Positions 1-11,169 are shown, numbered from the stretch's first letter. The stretch is DNA of 64,000 nt from Paguma larvata (GCA_030068075.1 CM057837.1:19623691-19687690), one strand, 5' to 3'. Notes: generated by a model not told the origin, from the sequence alone. Numbers and translations: made by a program.

Positions 1-481
1 TTACCATTTAAGGAGACTTGATTTATAGCCAGCGTGTGGTCTATAGCATGAACATTCCATGCACATCTAAAAAGGATGCGTGTTCTGTAGCTATCAGCTG
101 TAGTATTTTGTAAATAACCATTAGGATAGGGGTTAATGGTGACATTCAATTCTCCTGTATCATTGTTAATTTTTTTCTAAGTGTTCTATCTCTTACTTAG
201 AGAAGGGTATTAAAATCTCCAGCTCCGTGGCTTTGTGTATTTCCCCTTCATTTCTATCAGTTTTTGCCTCATGGATTTTGAGGCTCTATTATTAGGGACA
301 CAGGTAAAAATATGTTATGCCTCCCTGCATGTCGACTTTGTTTTGTCATCATAAAATGCTTTGTTCTATCTTTGGTAATACTTGTTGTCTTAAAATCTAT
401 TTTGTTGGCTATTCATGTAGTCACTCTAGTTTTGTTATGATTAGTGTTTGCATGGTATATCTTTTTTCATCTTTCACTTTC

Positions 482-685
482 TTTTTTTTAATGTTCATTT
501 ATTTATTTTGAGAGAGAGAGAGAGCAGGGGAGGGGCAGAGAGAGAGAAAAGAGAGAATCTTAAGCAGGCTTCTTGCTGTCAACACAAAGTCCGATGTGGG
601 GTTCAATCCCACCAACCATGAGATTGTGACCTGAGTCGAAACCGAGAGTCAGACTCTTGACTGACTGGGCCACCCAGGCGCCCTG
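482..685 (-). mobile_element. Carnivore tRNA-Lys SINE, older type
   Basis: The A-rich tail appears as T-rich sequence at the left, then the GA-rich body, then the tRNA-like head ending GCCACCCAGGCGCCCTG. The head is diverged (GACTGGGCCACC), and the copy sits inside the L1 fragment, so it is younger than that L1. Confidence 0.9.
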
Positions 686-805
686 TCATCTTTTTATTTT
701 CAACCCATTTGTATCTTTTTAAAATATTAAGTGTACTCTTTACAGACAGCATATACTTGTGTCTCAGTTGTTTTTTAATCCAGTCTGAAAATATCTGTTT
801 TTTCT

Positions 806-1026
806 AAAATTTATTTTAATGTTTGTTTGTTTGTTTGTTTTGGAGAGAGAGAGAGAGAGATCATGACTGATGGAGGGCAGAGAGAGAGGGAGACACAGAA
901 TCGAAGCAGGTTGCAGGTTCTGAGCTGTCAGCATGGAGCCTGACACGGGGCTTAAACCTATGAACTGCGAGATCATGACCCAAGCTGAAGTTGGACGCTC
1001 AACCAACTGAGCCCCCCAGGCGCCCC
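806..1026 (-). mobile_element. Carnivore tRNA-Lys SINE, feliform type
   Basis: The body has the feliform signature GAGCTGTCAGCATGGAGCCT and the copy ends GAGCCCCCCAGGCGCCCC. A (TTTG)n run at about 821-840 lies in the tail. It is the second SINE in the same antisense L1. Confidence 0.93.
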
Positions 1027-1911
1027 TGAAGATCTTTGTTTTTTGATTAGAGTCTTTAGTTCCTTTAAGAATCACGTTTGTACCAATTTAATAACTGTGG
1101 ATACATTTGGATTTAGGTGTGCAGTTTTGCTATTGTTTTCTCTTTGTCTCACCTGCTTTTGGTTTCTCTCTTTCTCCTTTCTTGCCTTCTTGTGAGTTAG
1201 TTCAATATTTCGTTTGGTGCTTCTTTAGGAATTTTGTCGTTGTTCTCTATCTGAGTTATTTTTTTTTAGTGGTTCCTGTAGGAATTAGATTATGTGTCTT
1301 TAACTTATCGTAATCAACTCTGACCTAACATTTTACTACTTTACGTATAATGTAGGAACTTTACAACTGTATCTTAGTTCCACGACTCTGTTCTGCTATT
1401 GCTGGAAGCTGTAACTTTCCTTTTTATCTTTTTTAAATCGTACGGCAAAGTTCGTGATTTTTCTTTTGATGTAGAGTTTTATGAGTTTTGACACATGCAT
1501 GTCTTCTTGTGACCCCTGGCACGATCAGGTACAGAACAGTCCCATTACCCCCCAAATGCCCTGATGCTACCCTTCCACAGTGACACCGTCCCCTCATCTG
1601 TCTTTCCTGGCAACCACTCATCCGTTTTCCATAACTATAGTGTTATCTTTTTGAGAATGTCAAAGAAATGTTATTGTGTGTTAGCCTCTGGGGCCAGCTT
1701 CTCTCTCTCAGTGTGTCGTTGCGGTCCATCCAAGCTGTTCCCTGTATCAGTAATTTGCTCCTTTTCTTCTCTTTTATACTGCTGAGTGACAGTCCATGGT
1801 ACGGATGTACCACACTCTACCTAGCAGTTCACCTACTGAACAATATTTGGACTGTTTCCAGCATTTGGCTGTCACGAAAAAGCTATTATGAATATTTCTG
1901 TACAGGTTCTT

Positions 1912-2080
1912 TCTTAAAATTTTATTTATTTTGAGAGAGAGAGCATGAGTGGGTGAGGGGCAGAGAGAGAGAGGGAGAGAGAGAATCCCAAGCAGGGGCT
2001 CGATCTCATGACCCTGGGATCATGACCTGAGCAGAAATCGAGAGTCAGGTGCCCAGCCCACTAAGCCACCCGGTGCCCCT
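1912..2080 (-). mobile_element. Carnivore SINE with clear target-site duplication
   Basis: The element is an older-type body with CGATCTCATGACCCTGGGAT. It is flanked by TGTACAGGTTCTT (1,899-1,911) and TGTACAGGCTTTT (2,083-2,095). These direct repeats differ at one or two bases and mark insertion into the L1 3' UTR. Confidence 0.93.
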
Positions 2081-2108
2081 TATGTACAGGCTTTTATGTG
2101 AATCTAAG

Positions 2109-2112
2109 TTTC

Positions 2113-2167
<55 letters not shown>

Positions 2168-2356
2168 TCCTTCTTTCTTTCTCTCTCTCTCTCTCTTTCT
2201 TTCCTTCCTTCCTTCTTCCCTTCCTTCCTTCTCCTTCCTTCCTTCCTTCTCCTCCCTTCCTTCCTCTTTCTTCCTTCCTTCCTTCCTTCCTTCCTTCCTT
2301 CCTTCCTTCCTTCCTTCCTTCCTTCCTCCTTTCCCTCCCTCCCTCCCTCCCTCTTT

Positions 2357-2420
<64 letters not shown>

Positions 2421-2531
2421 TCCTTCTCTCTCTCTCTTTCTTCCTTCCTCCCTCCCTCCCTCCCTCCCTCCCTCCCTCCCTCCCTCCCTTCCTTCCTTCC
2501 TTCCTTCCTTCCTTCCTTCCTTCCTTTCTTC
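2109..2531. repeat. Long pure pyrimidine tract: (TTTC)n, (TTCC)n, (CCCT)n
   Basis: About 420 bases on the + strand contain essentially only C and T, in blocks of TTTC, TTCC, CTCT and CCCT tetranucleotides. Most purine interruptions are absent. The two long frames across it (Ser/Leu/Phe/Pro only) are repeat artefacts. Such homopurine-homopyrimidine tracts can adopt triplex (H-DNA) structures and are prone to length change and assembly error. Confidence 0.97.
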
Positions 2532-3319
2532 TAAAACTGCCTAACTGATTTCCAAAGCGGCCACACCTACTTGTGTTCCTGTTGTCAATGGAGGAGAGTT
2601 TGAGTTGTTCTACGTCTTGGCCAGCATTTGGTATTGTCAGTATTTAAAAAAAAATTCAGTTATACTAACAGGCTCGTAGTGGTACTTTATCATGTTTTTA
2701 ATTTGCATTTCCCCCAAGGCTAATGGTGTGAAGTATCTGTTCCTGGCTTATTAACCATCCTCCTACAGTCTCTGCTGAAGCGGCTCTTCAAACGCTTTTC
2801 TCTTTGGACAACTCGGGTCCTTGCTCTCTTATTGGAGGGTTTTGAGTGTTCCTTATATATTCTGGATACAAGTCCTTTATTAAATATGTGATTTGTAAAT
2901 ATTTCTTCCAATGTACAGCTTGTCTCTCTACTGTCTTGACAGCATCTTTGGGTGGGCACCCGTCTTAAATTTTAATGAAATCCAATTTGCTAATTTTTAA
3001 AACTTTTTCTCTGTGGATTCCTGCCAAATGTTGTTGCTCCGGGTGATAAGGGCGTGAGACCTCCATTCCAGCGCCTGCCGATATCCTGTCAATCGGTTTT
3101 TAAGAGTTCATGCTTTGGGTTATTTTTGGAACCATCTGTCTAGCGCAGGCCTTGGTGGTTTTCCACTAAAACAGTGTGACCATCCGTAGTTTATATTTAC
3201 ATCTCTGATCCATTTTGAGTTAATCTTTATATAGGTCAAGTTTTATTATTATTTTTTTTTTGCATAGGAGTGCAAAATTGTTCTAACATTTATAGGAACA
3301 TCCTTCTTGTGTTGAAAAA

Positions 3320-3720
3320 TGTAAATCTCTCTCTCTGAAAAGAATATTGTAGTTCAGTAAAAATATACGGAGTATACGTAAAAAAGGACATCTCTTTCAC
3401 CATCGTACCCTGGTTGTCTAGTCACCTCCCTAGAGAAAACACCTGTGACGTATTTCTAGTGGATTCTTCTTGTGAAATCGTGTGCACCAATAAGTGTAAG
3501 GCTATTATGTCCTTTTACAAAAGCCCCCACAAACTGCAGCGCCTTCTACCCACTCTTCATGGTCTTGCACTTTTCACTTAATAATTGTATCGGAGAACAG
3601 TCTATAGCAATATAAGAACTGCCTCCTTCTTTTAGACAGCTTTATAGTATTTCACTGTACGAATGCCATCGCTTGTTTAGCCAGGTCACGCTAATGCATC
3701 CTTACCGTGTCTCGACTCAT
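3320..3720 (-). mobile_element. Ancient L1M 3'-end fragment, antisense
   Basis: The order of phrases (GCACTTTTCACTTAATAATT, then 'actgcctccttcttttagacagctttatag') matches the antisense 3' UTR of old L1ME-like elements. Divergence is high, so the subfamily is undecided and the ends are soft. Confidence 0.5.
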
Positions 3721-5100
3721 TCGCTATTCAGTTATGTCCTTCTAGTTGTCTCACTCAGCAGTTTCTGGTCCCTGGGCAGGTCCCGAGCTATAGCTGACAT
3801 CCCCGTGTTTAGAAAGAATGGCGCACCATGGCAGGGTCGCTCTTCTTTCAATGAAGGAAAAAGAAACGTCTCGCAAGTGCAAAAGAATTATCATCAAATA
3901 AAATTTAGACGGAACCCATCAAGAATGTCTCTCACAATGAAGCACTCCCCCCCACCCCCAAGAGCAGGAAGGCTGTAACTCTTACAGTGCAGTCTAACGA
4001 TGGGAGTAAACGGCCTCATTTCTTTTCAGGAAGCGCCCTGCTGGAGAAGCTCCTTCCGACAAGGGCTTCTGTTTCTATCTTCTGGCTGCGAGTGCTCCTC
4101 CCGGGTCAAGCAGACCTATAAACGTGGACACAGAGACCTTCTTAAAGTCACAGGTCTACCTGTCCTGTCCCCGCTGACGCAGAGCAGAAACCACAGGACG
4201 GTGGCCGCCTGTCTGAGCTCCTGGAGGCGCCAAACCCACTATTGCTGTGGACGAGGCTGGGTATTTCGACTCTTTGCCCAAATGCAGGAAATGTGAGAAT
4301 GATGAAAACACACGATGCAATTCGGGCACCTTGTCATTTTTCCCGCAGGTCACAAGAACCTGCGACTAAATATTTAAGATTCGGGGAAAGACACTGATGT
4401 CAGGGGCAGAAAGCAAAATCTTTCTTTATCATCTGTGCAATGTGGATCTAGGCAGGAAAGGTTAATGCGTAATCCCTCGTAATTACTATCACCCTGTGAC
4501 TTAACTGTGAGGAGACTTTCCCCCCATGAATTCAAAGGACTTGGCTCAGTATACGTGAAATCTTCCAAGCTAAGAGCTTCATAAAGGTGAACAAATACTG
4601 TCTTGGGTCTAGGCTGTGCCGTAATTTTTCGGTTTAGATCCCACCATGTGAGCGACGCTAGCTTCTAGAGAGAAGATCCCTTGTTTTGATGAAGCTGGCT
4701 GAGTCATTAGGTCTCTATTATGCTCACAGAAATCAGCTATGGTAGAAAGCAAACCCTTGTGTTCATGGCCTGAGAACTCTTTCAGCTAAATGGAAATGAT
4801 GATATTAGTACGGCGACACAATTACCCTATTTGGTTCTGGGAGCACACATGGAATTGGTCCCTAACGTGTTTTAATTGCTCGTGCAACTTTATGGAATTT
4901 TTAAGCGACTGTAGTAGTTATAAACATCTCTTCCTGCACGGAGAAGTTGTCTACCATTTTCTACCACTAGCATTCCCTGGTTATTTGACTACTGCCTGAG
5001 GTACAGTGTCAGTCTCTTCTGAATCCTTTGTTCTTCGGGTCATTTGACACTTTCTATTCTAAAGTGTAGTTAGAGGCAGTGACGGAGGGTTCTAGATGCC
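3721..5100. other. Unique sequence, nothing recognised
   Basis: No repeat, RNA gene or convincing exon is recognised. A C-run occurs at about 3,948-3,958. Frames of 98-101 codons start at 3,673 and 4,000, but they lack similarity I can name and lie in compositionally ordinary sequence. Confidence 0.5.
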
Positions 5101-5178
5101 AATGGTACTAAGGGCAGTTAGCATTTCTTCTGCACTTACTGTGCACCAGGCTTTATTATAGGCACAATAATAAGAAAT

Positions 5179-5418
5179 CAACATTTGTTAGCATCTATCG
5201 AGCACATGCTATGTGCTAAACGCTCTTCTAAGTGCTTTACGTAACATTATCCCTTTAATCCTCAGGAAAGCCCTGTGAAGTATGGCTTATGTTGATCCTC
5301 ATTTTATAGACAAAGGGGACAGAGGAGTTAGGTGAATGCTTAAGCAATTCATCTCCTTAGTGATGGAGAAAGGAAGCAAACCCAGGTTCTGAAGCTTAGG
5401 ACCCCAGGCGCTCTGATG
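5179..5418 (-). repeat. MIR SINE, antisense
   Basis: The reverse MIR order is complete: AACATTTGTTAGCATCTATC, GAGCACATGCTATGTGCTAA, 'cctttaatcctcaggaaagccctgtgaag', 'attttatagac', then CAAACCCAGGTTC. A further partial copy of the 'tactgtgcaccagg' motif lies just upstream at about 5,138-5,155, possibly from a second MIR or L2. Confidence 0.85.
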
Positions 5419-6300
5419 ACTGACGTCCTAGATGGTAGAAGTACGGGGACACACAGGTGTTCCCTGGGCCCCTGGTGGGGGGGGGGGGAGGCTGAGCTGG
5501 CATGTCATGACATGTGAGACCAGGTGTGTGCTGCTGTGCCAGCCAACATGGAGCTTGGTGGATTCACTCGTTCAACAGATAATTGTTGGCCTCGATGTCT
5601 ACCTGGGAAGTTAAACACGCAGTCAGCTGCCGAAGAATCTAAACATTCGAGAGTACTACCAACTGGGTGTTACAGGAGTTAGAAGGAGATAAAATGGCTC
5701 CCGATGGCTTTGAGGGCTCCAGAAAGACCATGTGGTGTGGACGGGGGTTGAGAAGACCGCTGGAGGATGCATCGGACCAGGACATTCAAGGTGGGGAGGG
5801 AGGGATTTCCACATAGAGGGAATGATGCTCACAAGCAAGCCACTTGAATACTCTGTCCCTTGGTTCCTTTTTATAAAAATCACAGGCAAAATGAGAAAGT
5901 TAAATTTGATAACCTCTAAGGTCACTTTCATCTTTGAAATTCTGCGATTCTCTTGACCCGAGCCTGATGGGCACTGGTGAGCGAACCTGACAGTATACTC
6001 AAGAATTCAACGAGAAATGTATTTAATTGTATCTTAGCTACATTCACTCCAGAGAGTCATCTGGCAGCTGTTACTTGCTGGATGGCGGCTCTCAAGCTTT
6101 CCTTTCCCTGGACCCCTTCCTTGAATCTCTAACTCATTTGCTCTCTCTCACGTCCACAAAACATTCCCTAAAGTATAGTCCTTCTGCCGGGGCGGATCAT
6201 TTAATGTCTTCAAATGTCCATTAAATGTTCCACATATTAGACACTCATTGTGACTAATTAATTAATGGACACTTAAACATATTTAGTCTTCTTAATTAAT
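5419..6300. other. Unique sequence with a G-run and AATTAATT-rich patch
   Basis: A poly-G run sits at about 5,477-5,489. At 6,255-6,310 there are several TTAATTAA palindromes (ACTAATTAATTAATGG, CTTAATTAATCAATTAAC). No coding or RNA feature is recognised. Confidence 0.5.
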
Positions 6301-6305
6301 CAATT

Positions 6306-6425
6306 AACAATAAACCTTTGTTGCATATCAATTAGGCATTGAGAACTGTGCTAATAACAGGGAATATAGCAGCGAGCAAAGTGATCTCAGTTCCTGGTGA
6401 CTTGGAGTTTATACCTTAGTGTATT
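6306..6425 (-). repeat. L2 3'-end-like fragment, antisense
   Basis: The run 'caattaggcattgagaactgtgct' followed by 'ataacagggaatatagcagcgagcaaa' and 'gacttggagtttatacc' fits the antisense L2 3' region (size, gap, 'gggatacagcagtgaac', 'ggagcttacattc'). It is heavily diverged. Confidence 0.5.
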
Positions 6426-6429
6426 ATAG

Positions 6430-6650
6430 CATTACTGTAGAATCGGAACTCAGATGCCAATCCTGGCCCCATCGCTTATGAGCTGTGTGACTCTGAGCAA
6501 GTTACTTAGCCTCTCTGTGTATTTGTTTCCTCCCAGGTAAATGGAGGATAATAATAGTACTGACCTCATAGGATCGTTAGGAGGATCCAATAGTTATTTG
6601 TAAAGGCTTGGGGCATACTTGACCCAAGAAGATATTAAGTAAATTACTTA
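6430..6650 (+). repeat. MIR SINE, sense
   Basis: The central MIR motif GAGCTGTGTGACTCTGAGCA is followed by AGTTACTTAGCCTCTCTGTG, TAAATGGAGGATAATAATAG and 'tgacctcataggatcgttaggaggat', in consensus order. Confidence 0.9.
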
Positions 6651-7309
6651 ACTGATAGCTACAGGCTTTCTCTGCATGTTGACACAGGATGTCTGTCATT
6701 CCAAGTATCACTGAAGTTTTCTCTTTAGCTCGGCATATAACTTCCACAGGGGTAGGGCTGCTCATCGAATCAACCCCAGAATCGCTTTTCCAGACAGACT
6801 AGAATCATGATGCTGAAATCCCGACAGGTGGAGACAGGAAGTTCTGCCATTTCTGACATTTCAGTCTCTGAACCAACCCCAACTTCCACTCTCTGGCCAA
6901 GAACCGTCATTCCTTAGATGCGTTAACCCCATCACCTGTGTGGATTTTCCTTCCGGTGTTATTTCCCCCAAAGAAACAAGGTTGAAAAAGGATACCTTTC
7001 GAAGAGCTGCTGCCTCAGAGGTGGCCCTTAGGGAAGAAGAAAGCTCCGTGGGTATAAGACTCCTACGTTTAGGGTACAGGTGCTCAGTGCGTCCAAGCTC
7101 CAGGCGGGGCTGGCCAGATGCTCCGGGCAGAGGAGACAGACGGCTCAAGGGCCTGGAGCAAAAGACAGCATGCACGTGTGCCTGCCACGTGGGGGGACGG
7201 AAGTGGGAATGCCGCCAAGGAGATACACAGCTTCCAGATCTCAAAGAGTCCGCAAAGGTTTGGCGGTACCATGAAGGCAATGGAAGACCACTGAGGAATT
7301 CCGTAGGGC
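6651..7309. other. Unique sequence, long antisense frame judged noncoding
   Basis: A 255-codon frame on the minus strand (6,861-7,628) and a 145-codon frame on the plus strand (6,940-7,377) overlap here. The minus frame runs into the antisense of an LTR, and neither product resembles a family I know, so both are treated as chance. Confidence 0.5.
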
Positions 7310-7884
7310 AGTGTGGTGTAGAATTTAACCCTGCCTCAAAGGAGGTCTGGCCTTTGTTCTCAGCTTCTGGGAGGTAATCTCTAAGTCCAGGGGATGTCCT
7401 ACCTGTCTTTGTTTTCCTGCCTGGCTCAGGCTCGGGACAAGCAAGATGGTAACAATGTGATGGAGGGTGGGGACTTAGGGTCACAGGTATCAGTGGGCCT
7501 CTGGAGGGGCTGGTGACCAGTTGGCTCCAACAGTGGTCGATCATGTCTACCTCGCGGCACCCCAGTACAAACTTGGACACTGAGACTCTGGTGGGCATCC
7601 CCGGTTGGCAACCCTCTGTGCTTATCATCGTACATTGTCACACACGGATGCTGGGAAAACAACGCTGTCCCGGACTCCGCAGGGGGAGGACCATGGAAGA
7701 TCTCCATTTGGTATTTTCCTGGACTCTGCCCACGAGCCTCTTCCCTTGGCTGATGTTAATTTGCGTCTTTTCCTTGTAATAAACCATAACTGTGAGTGTA
7801 AGGTTTCGGTGAGTCCTGCAAGTCATCCTAGCGAGTTATCAGACCTGAAGGTGGTTTCGGGAGCCAGTTTGCGTCCCCTTGCAA
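7310..7884 (+). mobile_element. ERVL-type LTR of an old endogenous retrovirus
   Basis: The block from 'tctcagcttctgggaggtaatctc' (about 7,359) to the end has the layout of a mammalian ERVL-like LTR. It includes ACTGGTGACCAGTTGGCT-like text (7,510), 'actgagactctggtg', 'cacacacggatgctggg', 'cctggactctgcccac', a polyadenylation signal AATAAA (7,778-7,783) and 'gagtcctgcaagtcatcctagcgag'. It is followed at once by a primer-binding-site-like sequence, so this is a 5' LTR or its remnant. I see no viral coding region downstream. The left boundary is approximate. Confidence 0.65.
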
Positions 7885-7885
7885 A

Positions 7886-7903
7886 TGGTGTCAGAAGCGA
7901 GGG
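7886..7903 (+). other. Primer-binding-site-like sequence (tRNA-Leu type)
   Basis: TGGTGTCAGAAGCGAGGG begins two bases after the LTR end. ERVL elements typically carry a TGGTGTCAGAAG start complementary to the 3' end of tRNA-Leu. The position and sequence together support an LTR/internal junction. Only about 70-90 bases of possible internal sequence follow. Confidence 0.6.
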
Positions 7904-7978
7904 CGGACAGTGCGCCCTCCAGTTTGGCAGCTGGCTAATCTTTACAGGAGTAGTTAAAATTTTCAGTGAATGACACTC

Positions 7979-8200
7979 TCAAAAATAAAGCTTAATGATT
8001 ATAAATGTAATAATATTCGTTATTAAAATTACAGAGAATTTAAAACATATAAAAGTGAAAATCACCCATGACCACAGTTCTCTCTCATAGGCAAGCATGC
8101 ACATGCACACACACAGAGGTGTTAGATATTTTTTCTCACCTTTTCCTAAGGCTTTCCTGGGAACGACAATCACAGGGAAGCAATGATAAAGGAAAGGGAA
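7979..8200 (-). mobile_element. Ancient L1M 3'-terminal fragment, antisense (weak)
   Basis: AAAATAAAGC followed by 'aaaacatataaaagtgaaaatcaccc' resembles the extreme antisense 3' end of L1ME-type elements. No other candidate was recognised, and a SINE follows. Confidence 0.35.
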
Positions 8201-8240
8201 GGAGACAGAGAAGGAGAAAAACCAAACATCAAGTAGTACC

Positions 8241-8458
8241 TTTTTTTTAAACTTTTTTTCAAATGTTTGTTTATTTTTGAGAGAGAGAGTGTGTGAGTGG
8301 GAGAGGGGCAGAGAGAGAGGGAGACACAGAATCCCAAGCAGGCTTCAGGCTCTGAGCTGTCAGCACAGAGCCGGACACAAGGCTTGAACCCACAAACCAT
8401 GAGATCATGACCCAAGCCAAAGTTGGACATTCAACCAAGTGAGCCACCCAGGCGGCCC
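8241..8458 (-). mobile_element. Carnivore tRNA-Lys SINE, feliform type
   Basis: It is full-length, with the direct repeat TCAAGTAGT at 8,229-8,237 and 8,459-8,467. The head shows GGCGGCCC instead of GGCGCCCC. Confidence 0.95.
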
Positions 8459-8929
8459 TCAAGTAGTGGATTCCTGAGCTATCAAGAGCTTCGTAAGAAA
8501 ACAAAGCCAGCTGTCTTCCATGTCTTAGAACAGTCTTTTAGGTTTGGAGAGGAGAGGTTCTTACTTGAGGGCTCCTTCTAGTCTCTTGCCCCTCACAGGG
8601 CAAATTTTGCCCCATGAGACATCAACTTCCTGGCGTTTCTGCGTTTTGTTCCCAGGCTCTCCATGTAGCCATTGGAGAAAGCAGGTCCCACCCGACAGCT
8701 CAGGACCTGGCAGGGGCAGGAGAGGCCCTGGCCCACGTGGGTTTTTGATTTGGACCTGGATGCTACAGCAATGGCGCCTGAGCCCAAGCCCATGCTCAGC
8801 TCCGGCCTGGGGACACCGAGGCAGGCAGGGTCAGGAGGATAAATCATAGTGGCAGCAGCCAAAGTCCCAAGGGTGAAGGGAGATCAGGGGACCAAGTATC
8901 CTGGGTCCATTACAAGATAATGTTTAATT
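8459..8929. other. Unique GC-rich sequence
   Basis: Overlapping frames of 89 and 101 codons occur on both strands (8,544-8,862). Neither has recognisable motifs. No repeat is identified. Confidence 0.45.
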
Positions 8930-9190
8930 TTCTCACCAAACTATATGCCATTAATGGGTTAGTAAACAAATATCCGCTTAGAGCATACACACAATTTTTA
9001 AAGGCCACGTAGTTTCTCACGGGTTATAAATTATGTATTAATGCTGGGTTGCTAGACATTTATATTGTTACCAAGTTTTTGGTATTAAATCAGTGCTAAA
9101 TGAATACTATACAAAATTTATTTTGGACCATGTTTCCTTGGGATATGTTTCTAGAAATAGAAAAGTTGGGTCAGAGAGGAAAACTGTGCT
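8930..9190 (-). mobile_element. Ancient L1M 3'-end fragment, antisense
   Basis: The sequence 'gctgggttgctagacatttatattgttaccaagttttt' and then TTCCTTGGGATATGTTTCTA / GAAATAGAAAAGTTGGGTCA follows the order of the antisense old L1 3' UTR ('gacatttaggttgtttcc', 'cttaggataaattcctagaagtggaattgctgggtcaa'). Confidence 0.55.
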
Positions 9191-9462
9191 TTCAAAGTTA
9201 CATAAAGGAGGTCTCTGAGTCTTGGGCTCTTGGATGTGTCTCTTGATCCCCTGAAGGGTCCTCCTGGCCTGGGAGGCAGACTCGGGGCCAAGCTCTGAGC
9301 CCTTCCCCAGAAAAATGGCTGAAGTCCCCAGCTGGCCATTGACACTGTATCACAGAGAAGTCACCTGTCAGGGAGGCAGGAGACCTGACTGAAGTCACAG
9401 AATAAAGTGTCCACAGGCTCCAGCCGACTGCCAAGGGAGTCTGGCAGGGTTGAGTTAGTGTA

Positions 9463-9665
9463 TTTTTAACGTTTATTCATTTTTGAGAGGGGGGGTGAGG
9501 ACAGAGAGAGAGGGAGACACAGAATCCAAAGCAGCCCCCAGGCTCTGAGCTGTCAGCACAGAGTCTGTCGTAGGGCTTGAACTCACAGACCCTACCAGGA
9601 TCATGACCCAGGATCATGACCTGAGCTGAAGTCCGAGGCTTAACCGCCTGGGCCACCCAGGCGCC
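9463..9665 (-). mobile_element. Carnivore tRNA-Lys SINE
   Basis: The body includes GAGCTGTCAGCACAGAGTCT. A local duplication 'aggatcatgacccaggatcatgacc' at about 9,597-9,620 lies in the tRNA-like half. A diverged direct repeat of about 13 bases (AGTGTATTTTTAA / AATGTACTTTTGA) flanks it. Confidence 0.92.
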
Positions 9666-10894
9666 GCCAGACAATGTACTTTTGAATGGCCAGCCCCTCC
9701 AAACTGAAAGCAAACCAAAAACAAGATTTGAGTGAAGGCCAAGAAAACGACTTGCGAGGTAAATCTGTTACCAATGGCTCTTGCCCCCTGAATGTGCCCC
9801 CCCACCCCCCACATTCTCAGGGCCTCAGCCACAAGACACCTTCTGGGATTTTTCCTCCCCACTTCGGGAAACACTCGGCAGACAAAGCACAGCAGGTCCA
9901 TGCTACCACAATGAGTCGTCAGGAAGCCAACCAAAGCCATTTTAAAAATGAATATTTTAATGAGCGACCCTAGCCTTAACCAGAGAAGCGCATAGGAAAC
10001 CCAGACTAGACCTCGGTTACTACCTTGTCCCACTTCCGCCCAGCGGGAACCACCAGGCGGGAAGCACCGGGAGCCCAAAGGTGTCTGCAGCTTTGCATTT
10101 AGGGACATGAGGGAGCCTGGCTTCTTGGAGCTGGCCCTGGCTGGTTTCCTGTCTCAGCGGTTCCTAGCCTGGCAGTGGCTCTGCCCTGTCCACCGCTCAG
10201 CGGGGCAAGACGGCTGGGCCCAGCCGGTGAGGTTGATCTGGGGGGCTGGGGGCACACGTGCTGCGTGTTTGCTGGCTTTGGCTTCCAGGGACTGGGCGCT
10301 CTACCTGCGCTCCGCCCCCTTGGGAGGGAAGAAGCTCTAACAGCTTTGGTAGAGTTGCAAACTCAGCTCTGCGAGGTGAAGGAGCTTGCCTGAGGCTGTG
10401 TGGCCTCTGCGGAAATGCAAGGATCTGAAGTCAGCTTGGCAGACGCCATCCGGTTTCTTGCGGATGTGGGCAGAGTCCGGGAAGGCTCCATGGAGGAGGT
10501 GAGCTGAGGTGTGAGAGGCGCGTGGGACTTTCCCAAGTAACCGAGGGGAAAGCGGGGAGACTGAGTGGGCGTGCATGAGGCCGGAGTTGGCAGTATCGGA
10601 TAAAAAAGAATCTGGACTTGGGTTTGGGGAAACTTTGCGATGGGGGGAGGGAGGGAACACTGGACCCCGAGATCTGCAAGCTTTCCGCGGTTCCTGTGAA
10701 AACATTTTCCTTTCGGACGGAGAAGTAAACAGGCTGGAAAGAACAGGTGTGGGGGAGGACAGGAAGTGTAGACGGTGGATCAGGGCACTTTTTTTCCCTC
10801 GAGGTGAGGTGGGCTGATGCTCAGGAGAGGCCACCGAGCGTTGTTCCAATGCCCCGGGACGAACGCAGGCGCCTGGGGAAGGGGAGAGGCTGAT
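9666..10894. other. Unique GC-rich sequence with a weak MIR-like patch
   Basis: Only 10,330-10,440 (GCGAGGTGAAGGAGCTTGCC, then 'ggctgtgtggcctct') recalls an antisense MIR, and weakly. A C-run lies at 9,799-9,811. Frames up to 170 codons on the minus strand (10,337-10,849) and 164 codons (9,614-10,108) lack recognisable domains and overlap repeat edges. Confidence 0.4.
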
Positions 10895-11169
10895 GGGAGT
10901 TTGGTCAAGCCAGGTTAGCAGGTGTTTTGTCTAGATCGGTCAGTGCGAGGAATAATAGTCCAATCATTTGGGAGACAAAGAATGGGGAGTGAGGGGGAGG
11001 GGAGCCGTCAGCAATTGGCCGTGTTGTAGGTAACAAGGGGTCTAACGGGAGTTGTGAATGGTAATAAGGGGAGCCCTCATTGTACTCAATCGCAAATCCA
11101 ACAGGAAGAGACGGGCCTGGCGCCTTGCGCTGGGTTAACAAGTTTGCCTTTGGGCAGGAAAGGAAGGCT

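Larger units (their letters stand above)
1..1430 (-). mobile_element. Ancient L1 (L1M-type) fragment, antisense, ORF2 5' part
   Basis: The + strand reads as the reverse complement of old mammalian L1 ORF2 upstream of the reverse transcriptase. Recognisable phrases include TCAGTTTTTGCCTCATGGAT near 260 and the 'dispensed to the 5' side' text around 1,250-1,320 (GTGGTTCCTGTAGGAATTAG). Two SINEs interrupt it. All frames are broken, so it is a dead copy. The window edge cuts it at position 1. The right boundary is inferred from the switch to L1 3'-UTR-like text near 1,430. Confidence 0.8.
1431..3300 (-). mobile_element. Ancient L1 3' end (3' UTR into ORF2 C-terminus), antisense
   Basis: Text at 1,500-1,910 and 2,535-3,240 is the reverse complement of an L1M 3' UTR and ORF2 end. 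Examples are GGCAACCACTCATCCGTTTT near 1,610, GATTTCCAAAGCGGCCACAC near 2,548 and CATTTTGAGTTAATCTTTAT near 3,212. It follows an L1 piece from a different part of the element, so two L1 segments abut at about 1,430. A SINE and a long pyrimidine tract lie within it. Confidence 0.8.

Noticed and set aside
2049..2544. Two long Ser/Leu/Phe/Pro frames of 148-161 codons
   Set aside because: They are translations of the pyrimidine microsatellite.
6861..7628. 255-codon open frame on the minus strand, the longest in the window
   Set aside because: It runs from unique DNA into the antisense of an ERVL-type LTR, has a competing frame on the other strand and shows no domain, so it is likely a chance frame in GC-rich DNA.
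9614..10108. 164-codon minus frame
   Set aside because: Its C-terminal part is translated from a SINE head, so it is not a gene.
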